From assembly GCA_045532655.1 (NCBI GenBank), contig JAZSGI010000101.1:1-31288 (forward strand): 31,288 nucleotides of DNA, read 5' to 3'. Below are positions 7,936 to 17,300 of this stretch, piece by piece (positions within the stretch are counted from its first letter, which is position 1; every line of letters begins with the position of its first letter). The notes under the pieces were generated by a model, which saw only the letters and a list, made by a program, of their open reading frames with translations, searched no databases and was not told where the DNA came from. The DNA is from JAVBQJ01 sp045532655 (GTDB lineage: Bacteria; Verrucomicrobiota; Lentisphaeria; Victivallales; Victivallaceae). A program made the position numbers and the translations under genes.

Positions 7936-9762
7936 TCAGCGTACTTTGGCAAGGCATTTACGCAGATTTTCCGAACTTTCGTGCAGACCGCCGCAGCGGT
8001 TGCGGGCCAGCCACAGAGATTCATGTCCGGCAATGACTTCAGTCATTGTGTCCCGCCATTTCTGCTTATTTATACGGCACCTCTGGCGGTAAAGCATATA
8101 TTCAAGGGCGCATATTGTCATTAATACGCCGTTGGTGATTTCCCGTATAATAAGTTCATCGTCTGTCGGTGGCGAGGCAATGAAACGTCTGTGCCATGAT
8201 TTAAGTTTTTTCAGGGCGTTTCTTGTCATTGCCGGAGTGATCATGCCAAGCAGGGATGCTGCTCTTACAGAATCCTCTTTACGGAAAAAAATACTGCACC
8301 AAACTGCTGAATTTATATTGACTTCTGCCGGAAAACACTTGTAAATATCACCAAGTTCCAGCAGGGCTGCGCCGAGAGCACCTCCGTGGCTGCGGTTGTC
8401 AAAGAAAACTTTTACTGCTTCCGGCAAAAGACTGATATGTTCGGATGCAGCCTTCGGATTCCAGGCACATGCCATGCTCAAAGATATTCCCGGCCATGAA
8501 AAAGGCCAGTACTGATGATGACCGCCATCGCCCCAATCAGTAAGAAGCATCCCGGCTGCTCCGGCTTTTGCACCTTCCGAACAGGCACTTACAATATTGG
8601 CAATCATATTGGAGGTTCTGCCGATAAAGGTATTCCATGTTGATGTACCCGGGCAGACGTAGAATGGTATACCGGAAGCTGCGAATTTGCCGCAATCATC
8701 TGCAAACGGGTGATTTGCTTCATATCCCCATTCCATAGCAGTGATATTTGCGGGGAGTTTGCTGATAAGTTCCGGAGTATGAAGTATGATATCTCCCCAG
8801 AACTGGACTTTTTTGCCGAATTCCCCGGCCAGGGCGTTGAGACGGGTCAGAAAATCCAGATACACAGTGTGAGTTCCTTCCCTGCGGCAGCGTTCAAGAG
8901 ATCTGCCGTTGCCGAGTTCCAGAGTTTCATCACAGCCAATATTAACGGTACTGCTGGAAAAATTGGGAAGCATCCGGCTGTAAATGCCACGGATAAACTC
9001 TATGGCTTCGTCTGAGGGATAAAGTGTTGCCTGATAATCAGCATCCCACGGCTCATAATGCCATGGGGTAATGGATTCTGCAAGATGCGTATATGCAGGA
9101 TTTTTCAGCCAGCGTTCCAGATGTCCGAAACTGTTCTGATTGGGAACGAGTTCAATAAATCGTTCACTGCAGTAGATATCAAGCTCCATTATCTCTTCCG
9201 GAGTAACCGGCGAAAAATCAGCCCAGACTCTTTCGTGCCCCTGAAAAGCAAAAGTATGTTCTGTGTAAAGCTGCAATTCATTGCAGCGCAGTGCCGCCAG
9301 TGAATCGATCATTTTTTTCAACGAAGACATTGACGGTACTTTGCAGCGGGAAATATCAAGCATATATCCGCGGTGTGCCAGAAGAGGTTTATCGTCGATC
9401 TCCAATTCCGGTATTTTGCCCGGCGCTTCTGCCACTATCTGCAAAAAAGTTTCAAATCCGTAAACAAGACCCGGTGCGCCGCCTGCAGTTATTTCCGTAC
9501 CTGAAGCAGTTATTGAAATATGGTATTCTTCCTGCCCTTTGGTATCATCAATGGATAGTTCAGCAAGTATTTTGTCTGCATAAACAGTGCCTGCTGTAAG
9601 GCAGAGACGGCAGGCGGTACGGCAGCGGAGAGCATCCAGGGCACGCATCACTCCTTTGCGGATAAGGTGATCAAAGGTGTTAAGTTTGATAAAAGTGCGT
9701 GTTGAATGATCAAAAAATCTGCCTGTACTTTCAATTTTTTGCGGTACCGGAAAGAGGAACAT
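7936..9762 (-). CDS. Glycoside hydrolase family 20 (beta-N-acetylhexosaminidase-like)
   Basis: A 608-aa protein with the GH20 layout: an alpha/beta N-terminal domain (~1-125, with GLVYGFETFLQ near 98) followed by the TIM barrel opening at RGYMLDISR (131-139). The Asp-Glu pair of substrate-assisted catalysis is D278-E279 in NIGCDE, replacing the usual IGGDE. GH20 enzymes release terminal GlcNAc or GalNAc. No signal peptide is visible, so it is expected in the cytoplasm on imported oligosaccharides. It begins two bases after the stop of the TIM-barrel isomerase gene and is the last gene of a five-gene run. The C-terminal ~150 residues are basic and helical and not recognised. The exact substrate is unknown; family fit is good. 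Confidence 0.87.
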   Translation of the reverse strand: MFLFPVPQKIESTGRFFDHSTRTFIKLNTFDHLIRKGVMRALDALRCRTACRLCLTAGTVYADKILAELSIDDTKGQEEYHISITASGTEITAGGAPGLVYGFETFLQIVAEAPGKIPELEIDDKPLLAHRGYMLDISRCKVPSMSSLKKMIDSLAALRCNELQLYTEHTFAFQGHERVWADFSPVTPEEIMELDIYCSERFIELVPNQNSFGHLERWLKNPAYTHLAESITPWHYEPWDADYQATLYPSDEAIEFIRGIYSRMLPNFSSSTVNIGCDETLELGNGRSLERCRREGTHTVYLDFLTRLNALAGEFGKKVQFWGDIILHTPELISKLPANITAMEWGYEANHPFADDCGKFAASGIPFYVCPGTSTWNTFIGRTSNMIANIVSACSEGAKAGAAGMLLTDWGDGGHHQYWPFSWPGISLSMACAWNPKAASEHISLLPEAVKVFFDNRSHGGALGAALLELGDIYKCFPAEVNINSAVWCSIFFRKEDSVRAASLLGMITPAMTRNALKKLKSWHRRFIASPPTDDELIIREITNGVLMTICALEYMLYRQRCRINKQKWRDTMTEVIAGHESLWLARNRCGGLHESSENLRKCLAKVR

Positions 9763-9764
9763 GG

Positions 9765-10679
9765 TTAAAATCCTTTTTCTTTGAACGTTTCCACCTGCCT
9801 GCGTATGGAAAATCCCCCCGCGGGTGCCGGAAGCCGTCCTGCCCAGTTTGTACCCCAGTCACATGTTACCTCTGTCTGGTATTCAACAAGAGCGGGCAGT
9901 TTTTTCAGGGTCTGAACCAGATTTCCCCAGTCTACAGTCCCGGTTCCCGGCAGTGAATGCTGATCGGAAAAACCATCATTGTCATGCAAATGGCAGGTGA
10001 CTATTCTGCTGCCGAGGATATCAATAGCATTGTCTTCAAAGCTCATTCCGTTTTCCCACCATGCATCCCGGATATATCCTGCATATTTATCCGGGGTTTT
10101 TTCCGGACCTGAAGCCATGCAGTTGGCGTGTCCGCTGTCAAAACATATCCCTGCAAAGGGAGACGGGAAAGAATCGGTCAGGGCTCTTACTTCAGCTGCA
10201 CTGTTGGGGATTTCAAAACTGTTTTCCACGGCAATGATTATCCCCGCCTGTTCGGCGTATGGTATAAGTTTCTCCAGCATTTCGTGCGCCAGCGGCCGCA
10301 GTTCTGCCAGTGGCATATGGTCAATGACAGAATGATACGCCCCTACATGTACAGTGTAGGTACGGCATCCGAGACCGGCAGCGGCATTCATACATACGAT
10401 ATGGCTTTTTATAGCCTTTTTGCGGGCGTCGGCATCCGGAATATTAAGGTCGTAAAAACGTCCGCATGGAGCATGGGCGGCAGAAAAATTGACTTCAAAG
10501 GTACGGCATACATTGTGCAGCATGCTTATCATGCCGTGATCCTGCAGCATGTGTTCAAACATTTTGTTTGTAATGACAAAATCTTTTACGCCGTTGTCAA
10601 TAAATTCCCTGATTTGTCTGGCAAAAATTTTTTCATCAGTAAAGGCGAAATCATAATAAAAGCAGAGTTTTTCAGCCAT
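9765..10679 (-). CDS. Xylose isomerase-like TIM barrel (sugar phosphate isomerase/epimerase)
   Basis: A 304-aa member of the AP-endonuclease-2/xylose isomerase-like superfamily, usually metal-dependent isomerases or epimerases of sugars and cyclitols. The expected metal ligands are visible in order: Glu in IAVENSFE (E152), Asp and His in CFDSGHAN (D181, H184), His in TCHLHDND (~230-232) and Glu in ALVEYQTE (~266-270). Start ATG is preceded by GGAAGGAAT. It follows ruvA by 16 bases and precedes GH20 by 2 bases, so it is translated with both. Pairing with GH20 and the PfkB kinase suggests a sugar catabolic step. The specific reaction cannot be predicted; a broader alternative is any AP-endonuclease-like fold enzyme. 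Confidence 0.87.
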   Translation of the reverse strand: MAEKLCFYYDFAFTDEKIFARQIREFIDNGVKDFVITNKMFEHMLQDHGMISMLHNVCRTFEVNFSAAHAPCGRFYDLNIPDADARKKAIKSHIVCMNAAAGLGCRTYTVHVGAYHSVIDHMPLAELRPLAHEMLEKLIPYAEQAGIIIAVENSFEIPNSAAEVRALTDSFPSPFAGICFDSGHANCMASGPEKTPDKYAGYIRDAWWENGMSFEDNAIDILGSRIVTCHLHDNDGFSDQHSLPGTGTVDWGNLVQTLKKLPALVEYQTEVTCDWGTNWAGRLPAPAGGFSIRRQVETFKEKGF

Positions 10680-10695
10680 AAATTATTCCTTCCGG

Positions 10696-11319
10696 TCAAT
10701 GGTTCGTATTCAGTTCCGCCAGTGCCAGCATAATAATATTTTCCACAGCCGCTTCCCCTGCAGGAAGTTTTTCGGCGATGGAGCGTACAACTTTTGCAGC
10801 GGCATCGCTTTTGAATCCCAGCTGTTCCAAAGCAGCAAGGGCATCTGCCGCTGCAGCAGCTGTACCGGAAGAGATACCGGTAGTTCCGGCAATTGGAATT
10901 GTGCCGGAAGCGATAACTGAAGCTAGTTTATCCCGGAGCTCCACTACAAGTCTTTCGGCAGTACGTTTCCCAATGCCGGGGATCCGGGAGAGCATTTTCA
11001 CATCTCCGGAGTTTACTGCATTGCAGAAGGTATCCACCGGCATTGCTCCGAGTATGGCAAGGGCAAGTTTGCCGCCCACCATGTTCACACTTATCAGCAG
11101 ATCAAATAAATTGCGTTCTTCTCTGGCAGCAAAGCCGAAAAGTGTAATGGCATCCTCCCGCACCTGTGTGCGGATGAACAGCTCTGTATCGCCGCCGGGA
11201 GCCGGGAGTTTTTCAAAAGTACTGACTGGTATCTGTACAAGATACCCGACACCGCCGGTTTCCACAACACAGCTTGAAGTGTCGGATTCCAATAATCTGC
11301 CGCGGAGGTATGCTATCAT
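10696..11319 (-). CDS. ruvA: Holliday junction branch migration protein RuvA
   Basis: RuvA binds four-way DNA junctions as a tetramer and loads the RuvB motor. The 207-aa product has the OB-fold domain starting MIAYLRGRL, the phrase FGFAAREERNLFDLLISV (61-78), helix-hairpin-helix elements including IPGIGKRTAERL (113-124), an Ala/Gly/Thr-rich linker (~135-158) and the small C-terminal RuvB-binding domain with ALEQLGFKSDAA (163-174). The start is the ATG at 11319 because MIAYLRGRL is the conserved N-terminus and TGAGGTG lies just upstream; a GTG four codons earlier is less likely. Neither ruvB nor ruvC is next to it. A strong hairpin occupies the gap after metG directly before its ribosome site. 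Confidence 0.97.
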   Translation of the reverse strand: MIAYLRGRLLESDTSSCVVETGGVGYLVQIPVSTFEKLPAPGGDTELFIRTQVREDAITLFGFAAREERNLFDLLISVNMVGGKLALAILGAMPVDTFCNAVNSGDVKMLSRIPGIGKRTAERLVVELRDKLASVIASGTIPIAGTTGISSGTAAAAADALAALEQLGFKSDAAAKVVRSIAEKLPAGEAAVENIIMLALAELNTNH

Positions 11320-11330
11320 GATACACCTCA

Positions 11331-11354
11331 CTTCCCCCTCAGGGGAGGGGGAAG
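11331..11354 (-). promoter_or_regulatory. Perfect GC-rich hairpin between metG and ruvA
   Basis: Perfect 10-bp arms CTTCCCCCTC (11331-11340) and GAGGGGGAAG (11345-11354) enclose four bases. In the minus-strand transcript the stem ends right beside the ruvA ribosome site (about 11322-11329). No U-run follows, so it is not a classic terminator. It may tune ruvA translation or protect an mRNA processed end. Confidence 0.5.
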
Positions 11355-11364
11355 AATATGTTTG

Positions 11365-13341
11365 TCAGCCGCAGCGCACACCGGAAGGCACAGGCCCATC
11401 CGTTGTCAGCAGACTGAGTTTGCCGTTGTTTTCACATGCCAGAAGCATACCCTCTGAAAGGATCCCACGGAGTTTGGCGGGGGTGAGGTTTGCCACAATG
11501 ATTATGGTTTTGCCCACCAGTTCTTCCGGAGTATAACTTGCCGCAATACCGGAAACGATGGTACGGGTGGTATTGCCCACTTCCAGTTCCAGTTTCAAGA
11601 GTTTGTCTGTTTTCGGCACTTTTTCTGCAGCAATCACTTTTGCAGTACGGAGATCGACAGCTGTGAAATCAGCAAAAGATATCAAAGCGACATTTGCATT
11701 GGTTTCGTCATTGTTGTCTGCCGGAGCAGGAGCAGGGACATTTTTCTCTTTTTTGCCGGAACTTGCTGCCGGAGACTGGGCTGCGACACTGTTTCCTTCA
11801 GCTGCGTCGATGCGGGGGAAGAGACCGGAGGTGGGGCTGACTTTGCGTCCGGCAAGACGGGAGGGATCAACAGCAAGAGTTGCCATTGAACAGCTCTGTG
11901 CCTCTTCTTCGGTCATTCCCAGAAGTATACGCAATTCTGTCATTTTGACAGGCATAAAGGGGTGCAGCAGAGCGGAAACGAGCCGCAGGCTTTCGGCACA
12001 GCACCAGAGGATCGTACCCATACGTTTGGTGTCTCCGGTTTTTGCCAGTGACCATGGAGCTGTTTTTTCCAGATACCGGTTCCCTGAACGTATGGCAGCC
12101 ATGGCAGAGGCAATACCGCGGTCGAGTTTCATTTCTTTAATGGCGCGCGGCATTGCCTGCAGAGCCTCTTTTACGCTTGCCATGAGTTCATTATCGGTTT
12201 CGTCCAGTTCCGCCGGGGCGGGGATAATGCCATTATTGAATCTTTCCACCAGCTTGATAACACGGCTGGAGAGGTTGCCGAGGTCATTGGCAAGGTCAGT
12301 ATTGTAGCGGCTTATGAAACTCTCTTTGGTGAAACTTGCATCTGAGCCGGGACTCATTTCTGCCATCAGGTGATAACGGAAAGCATCAACTCCGGCAAGA
12401 TCGATCATATCCATGGGGTTGATGACATTGCCCATGGATTTGGACATTTTGTCCCTGCCGGTGAGCCACCAGCCGTGGGCAAAAATGGTTTTCGGCATCG
12501 GCAGTCCCATGGCGTGGAGCATGGTTGGCCAGTAAACTGTGTGAGTGGTAAGAATATCTTTGCCGATAAGGTGGTAACTTGCGGGCCACCAGTTGGCAAA
12601 TTCAGCGTCATTCTGCAAATATTCCACGCCGGAAATATAGTTGATCAGAGCATCGAACCATACATAGCAGACATATTCCGGGTCGAACGGCAGTTCGATA
12701 CCCCAGCTCAAACGTGATTTGGGACGGCTTATACACAGATCTGCCAACGGTTGTTTCAGGAATCCGAGAGTTTCATTTGCCCGGAAAGAGGGTTGGATGA
12801 AGTCCGGATGTTCGTGGATGTAATCAATGAGCCACTGCTGATATTTGCTCATGCGGAAAAAGTAGTTTGATTCAACTATTTCTGCCGTTTCCCGTCCACA
12901 TTCAGGACATTTGCCGTCTACCAGATCTTTTTCGGTGAAAAATCTTTCGCAGGGAACGCAGTATCTGCCGGAATATTCCGCCTTGTAGATCAGGTCACGT
13001 TTGTAAAGATCATCAAGCACCTTGCGGACAACTTCCTTATGGAAGGATTGTGTTGTGCGGATGAAACGGTCGTTGCTTATGCCGAGACGCTGCCAGAGTT
13101 CCTGAAAACGGGGCACTGTTGAATCCGCCTGTTCCTGCGGGGTCATGTTGTGTTCTGCTGCGGCTTTCTGTACTTTCTGACCGTGTTCATCAGTACCTGT
13201 CAGGAAGAAGGTCTTTTCGCCGAGGGAACGGTGACAACGGGCAAGCACGTCGGCAAGTATCGTGGTATAGGCATGACCTATATGCGGTTTGTCGTTTACA
13301 TAATAGATGGGAGTAGTGATATAAAAATTATTTTCGTTCAT
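11365..13341 (-). CDS. metG: Methionyl-tRNA synthetase
   Basis: Charges tRNA-Met with methionine using ATP, in the cytoplasm. The 658-aa product has the class I HIGH sequence at residues 20-23, the connective-peptide zinc knuckles C128-x2-C131 and C145-x2-C148, the KMSKS loop at 298-302, an anticodon-binding helical domain, a low-complexity Ala/Pro/Lys linker (~515-545) and a C-terminal EMAP/Trbp111-like tRNA-binding domain opening at FTAVDLRTAKVIAAEKVP and containing KLLKLELEVG. This full-length dimeric form is common in bacteria. Its ATG overlaps the stop of the PfkB kinase gene by one base (TGATG), so the two are translationally coupled. Nothing essential is missing. Confidence 0.98.
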   Translation of the reverse strand: MNENNFYITTPIYYVNDKPHIGHAYTTILADVLARCHRSLGEKTFFLTGTDEHGQKVQKAAAEHNMTPQEQADSTVPRFQELWQRLGISNDRFIRTTQSFHKEVVRKVLDDLYKRDLIYKAEYSGRYCVPCERFFTEKDLVDGKCPECGRETAEIVESNYFFRMSKYQQWLIDYIHEHPDFIQPSFRANETLGFLKQPLADLCISRPKSRLSWGIELPFDPEYVCYVWFDALINYISGVEYLQNDAEFANWWPASYHLIGKDILTTHTVYWPTMLHAMGLPMPKTIFAHGWWLTGRDKMSKSMGNVINPMDMIDLAGVDAFRYHLMAEMSPGSDASFTKESFISRYNTDLANDLGNLSSRVIKLVERFNNGIIPAPAELDETDNELMASVKEALQAMPRAIKEMKLDRGIASAMAAIRSGNRYLEKTAPWSLAKTGDTKRMGTILWCCAESLRLVSALLHPFMPVKMTELRILLGMTEEEAQSCSMATLAVDPSRLAGRKVSPTSGLFPRIDAAEGNSVAAQSPAASSGKKEKNVPAPAPADNNDETNANVALISFADFTAVDLRTAKVIAAEKVPKTDKLLKLELEVGNTTRTIVSGIAASYTPEELVGKTIIIVANLTPAKLRGILSEGMLLACENNGKLSLLTTDGPVPSGVRCG

Positions 13342-14234
13342 CAGGCATTTCCTTTCACCTTGAGATCTTCCGGCAGCTCCGGCATGGCTTCCGGGCAGGC
13401 GGCAACATAGCTTGCCACCAGTTGTGCGTGTTCTGCTGCCGGTTGTGGAGCGTGACCGAATATACGGGCGGCAAGGAATGCGGCAAGAAAAGCATCTCCG
13501 CAGCCTGCGGTATCTTCCACTTCAATATCCTTTGCCGGATTGGTAAGGTCGAAACAGATTTCTTTATCGTAATAGCTCATGCCTTTTGCACCTTTTGTAA
13601 TGATGACGGCGGCGAGCTGATAGCGTTCGATCATGGTATATGCACCCTCTGCCGGGGCACCGGTAAGGGTGAGCATTTTGCGGCATATATTCATTTCCTG
13701 TTCGTTGAGTTTCAGGATATTTGCCATGCCCAGAGATTCCACGATAATATTTTTGTCGATATTGCCGGGATAGAGGTTAAGGTCAAGGATCTTCGGGCAC
13801 TTGGCGGGAAGAGAGGTGATGAAGTTGCGGATGGTTTCCCTTGTGACGGCAGAACGCTGACTGAGAGTGCCGAATGTAACAGCGTGAGTTTCGGCAGCAA
13901 GGCTGGCAAGGGAGTCAGCCCAGGAGAGAAAATCCCATGCAGCAGGTGATGTGAGGGTCTGTTTGACCTCTTCCTCCACAGTTTCGGTAGTCATGACTCC
14001 TGTGGCAGCGGAACTGCGCTGAATGTATGCGGTGTCGATACCGAGGCGCCGCATTTCTGCCACAGCGTCATCCCCCGCCTGATCGTTGCCGACAGCTGCT
14101 GCGGCGATACCTTTGCCGCCCTGCCGTGAAATATGATATGCGAAAGCGGCAGGTGAACCGCAAAGGCGGCGTCCTCCCGCAAGGTGTTCCCAGAATAATT
14201 CACCGATACCGACAATATACTGTCTTTTTGCCAT
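13341..14234 (-). CDS. PfkB-family carbohydrate kinase (fructokinase-like)
   Basis: A 297-aa ribokinase-superfamily kinase phosphorylating a sugar with ATP. N-terminal GIGELFWE (9-16) and GSPAAFAYHISRQGG (26-40) match the fructokinase-type substrate region. The anion-hole/catalytic motif DTAGCGDAF (241-249) carries the catalytic Asp at D247, with Cys replacing the usual Ala of GAGD. The start is the ATG at 14234, because GGAGG lies seven bases ahead and MAKRQYIVGIGE is the family N-terminus; earlier in-frame codons encode a poor leader. It opens the run PfkB-metG-ruvA-isomerase-GH20 and is divergent from the DEAH helicase gene. TATACT (about 14255-14260) is a possible -10 box. Fructose is the best guess, not shown. 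Confidence 0.88.
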   Translation of the reverse strand: MAKRQYIVGIGELFWEHLAGGRRLCGSPAAFAYHISRQGGKGIAAAAVGNDQAGDDAVAEMRRLGIDTAYIQRSSAATGVMTTETVEEEVKQTLTSPAAWDFLSWADSLASLAAETHAVTFGTLSQRSAVTRETIRNFITSLPAKCPKILDLNLYPGNIDKNIIVESLGMANILKLNEQEMNICRKMLTLTGAPAEGAYTMIERYQLAAVIITKGAKGMSYYDKEICFDLTNPAKDIEVEDTAGCGDAFLAAFLAARIFGHAPQPAAEHAQLVASYVAACPEAMPELPEDLKVKGNA

Positions 14235-14351
14235 AAAACCTCCAAATTTTTCATAAAGTATATACACTTGACATAAATTTACACCCATTCTGCCAATAAA
14301 CAAGCGCAACCGCAAGCAAAATTGCAAAAAACTGCTATATTAATAGAAGTT

Positions 14352-17300
14352 ATGAGTCAAAGTCAGTTAAAAATCGAATATCCGCACTTTCTGCCGGTTG
14401 GTGCCCGTATCCCGGAAATCAGGGAGGCATGGTCACATTCGCAAGTTATTGTTGTTTGCGGCGAGACCGGTTCGGGCAAGACGACCCAGCTGCCGAAACT
14501 TGCTCTGGAAATGGCATTACAGGAGGACAGGGAAGATGCTCCCCGCCGTCTGATCGGGTGTACTCAGCCCCGCCGCCTTGCCGCCGCCGCCATGTGCAGC
14601 AGGGTCGCTGCTGAACTGGGGTGTACTCCCGGCCGTGAAGTTGGGTTTCAGGTGCGCAACGAGAATCTTACCACACCCGGAGTCACCCGTATCAAGTTTA
14701 TGACCGATGGTATCCCGCTGGCTGAATTGCGGCGGGATCCGCTGCTGAAGCGTTATTCGACGATAATCGTTGATGAGGCACATGAACGTACACTTAATAT
14801 AGACTTTCTCTGCGGTTGTCTGAAAAATATTCTTGCCGGACGGCGTGACCTGCGTGTTGCCATATCATCGGCAACGCTTGATGCTGCAAGGTTTTCGGAA
14901 TTTTTTGGTAATGCGCCTGTTATTGAAGTTGCCGGGAGGGTGCATCATATAGACGATGTATTCATGGAACCGGAGGTCGATGAAGAATTGGCAGATCATG
15001 TGGCAAGAGCGGTCAGATTTCTCGGCGAATACGATTCCAACGGCGATATACTTGTCTTCCTGCCCGGTGAAAGGGAGATACGTGATACCGCAGAAACCCT
15101 TGCCGGGATCGCCTTCCCCCGTACCGAGATAATGCCCCTGTACGGCAGAATGAGCTTGAGTGACCAGAGCCGGATATTCAAAAAGAGCCGCAACCGCCGT
15201 GTTGTGCTTGCGACCAATGTCGCCGAAACATCCATAACTATTCCGGGAATAGATTTTGTTGTTGATTCCAATCTTGTGAAATTATCCCGCTATAATCCCC
15301 GTACAGGTGTGCAGGAACTTGCCAACGAAAGGGTTTCACAGGCAAGTGCCCGTCAGCGGCGGGGACGTGCCGGGCGGCTTTCCGACGGTGTTTGTGTGCA
15401 TTTGTGCAGTCAGGACGATCTTGCCGCTGCCCCGGCATATACAGATTGTGAACTTACCCGCAGTGCCCTTGCCGGGGTAATTCTTGAAATGGCAGCGTTG
15501 AATCTGCCTCCGCCGGAAAAATTTCCTTTTATTGATGCTCCCGATCCCGCCGGGATCCGTGAAGGACGGCGTACTTTGAGGGAGCTCGGTGCCATAGACA
15601 GGGATGGCAGGTTGACTGCCGACGGCAGACGGATAGCCGCTGCCCGCCTTGATCCGGCGCTGGGGAAGATGCTTTTTGCGGCAGAACGGTTCAATGTGCT
15701 TGCAGAAGCTCTGCCGGTTATTGCCCTTCTCGGTATCAGACCTGTCAGGGAACGGCCCATGGAACAGCGTACCAATGCCGACAATGCATGGAAAAAATTT
15801 GCTGATCCGGAGAGTGACTTTATAGGCATGATACGCTGCTGGCGGTATCTTTTTCCGGCAGAGGGAGGCCGCTCAAATACAGAGTTGCGGAAATTGTGCA
15901 AAGCCAATTATCTCAATTACCAGAGGGTACGGGAATGGCGCAGTCAATATCTGGATCTTGCAGAATTTTTTGAAGTGAAGGAAGATGTTTTTGATCCGGA
16001 AAAGGTGGTGCGTCAGAATCTTCATGCTGCCATTCTTTCCGGTGTTCCCCGGCGTTTCGGGATATGGGATCAGGAAAAGAAGTATTACCGTGGAGCAGGG
16101 GGCAGGTGTTTTGTTATCTTCCCAGGTTCTGATCTGGCAGGGAAAAAGAAGGCTGCGCCGCAATGGATATTCGGTTTTTCACTTGTGGAAACCAGCCGTC
16201 TTTTTGTCCGCGACTGTGCCGCAGTCAGTGCAGAGATCGTGGAAAGGGCCGCTCCGCAGTTTTGTGTCCGCAGCTGGAGCGATCCGGTTTTCAATCCGGA
16301 TACCGGTTATGTTACCGCAAGGGAGAAGGTCACGGTTTTCGGAATTGTTGTCAATCAGGGCAAAAGGGTGCAGTATGCAGTGAGTCATCCGGCAGAAGCA
16401 AGGAAGATATTTATTATGGATGCTCTTGTGCGGGGAGGGATACGTTCCACTCACCCGGCAGTACGCAGATGGTTGACAAGACTGCATGAATTGCGGTACC
16501 GGGAAGTGAAAATACGACGTCCCGGGGCGGTGGTAAACGAAAATCTTCTGGAGGAAATTTTCAATTCCATTTTGCCGGACAATGTTTTTTCGGTAAAAAA
16601 TCTTGAACGTTTTCTTGATTCCGGCAGTGAACCTGCCATGTGGCCGGGAAATCCGGCTGTGGAACTGGCAGAGCCGGGGGCGGGAAGCGGTTATTCTGCT
16701 GCGGATTATCCGGATACTTTGCGGTTGGGGGCTGCCGTCTGCCGTTTGCTTTACCATTTTGCGCCGGGAACAGCAATGGGGGCGGATGATGAGGAAGATG
16801 AGGATTTGCTGCCGGATGGCATCAGGATCAGAGTCAAAGCTGCCGAGCGGGAGATGTTTTCTGCTGCCGCTGCGGAATTTGCTGTTCCGGGGTATCTGCC
16901 TGAAAAAGTTGAGCTTCTGTTGCGGGCATTGCCCAAAAACCGCCGTCAGCTTTGCAATCCCATACATGAAACTGTCGATGCTTTTATAATGGAGATACGC
17001 AACAGACCGGCACTGAAGCTGAAAGGCATTGCCTCTGCTCTGGCGGATTTCCTCTGTGAATGGACGGGTGGAACTTTCCAGCCTGCTGATTTCGTCCATG
17101 TACGCCTGCCGGGATACCTGTCGGTAACGGTGGAGGTCATCAATCAGGACAGAGTGATCGTTGAACGCTTCAAAGCCGGGGTCGGGGAGAATTCAACGGC
17201 ATTGACTGTACCACCGGTACGTCACCGGGAAAAGGCTGCGCAGGTACAATCCGGCAGCAAACCGCTCAATGGAGTGTTCCCTGCCGGAGATTGGCGCAAC

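Noticed and set aside
14268..14296. Plus-strand promoter from TTGACA at 14268 for hrpA
   Set aside because: No acceptable -10 hexamer occurs 16-18 bases downstream.
16179..17099. 306-codon minus-strand frame inside the DEAH helicase gene
   Set aside because: It is the antisense shadow of hrpA, with unusual Cys/His/Arg/Pro content and no family resemblance.
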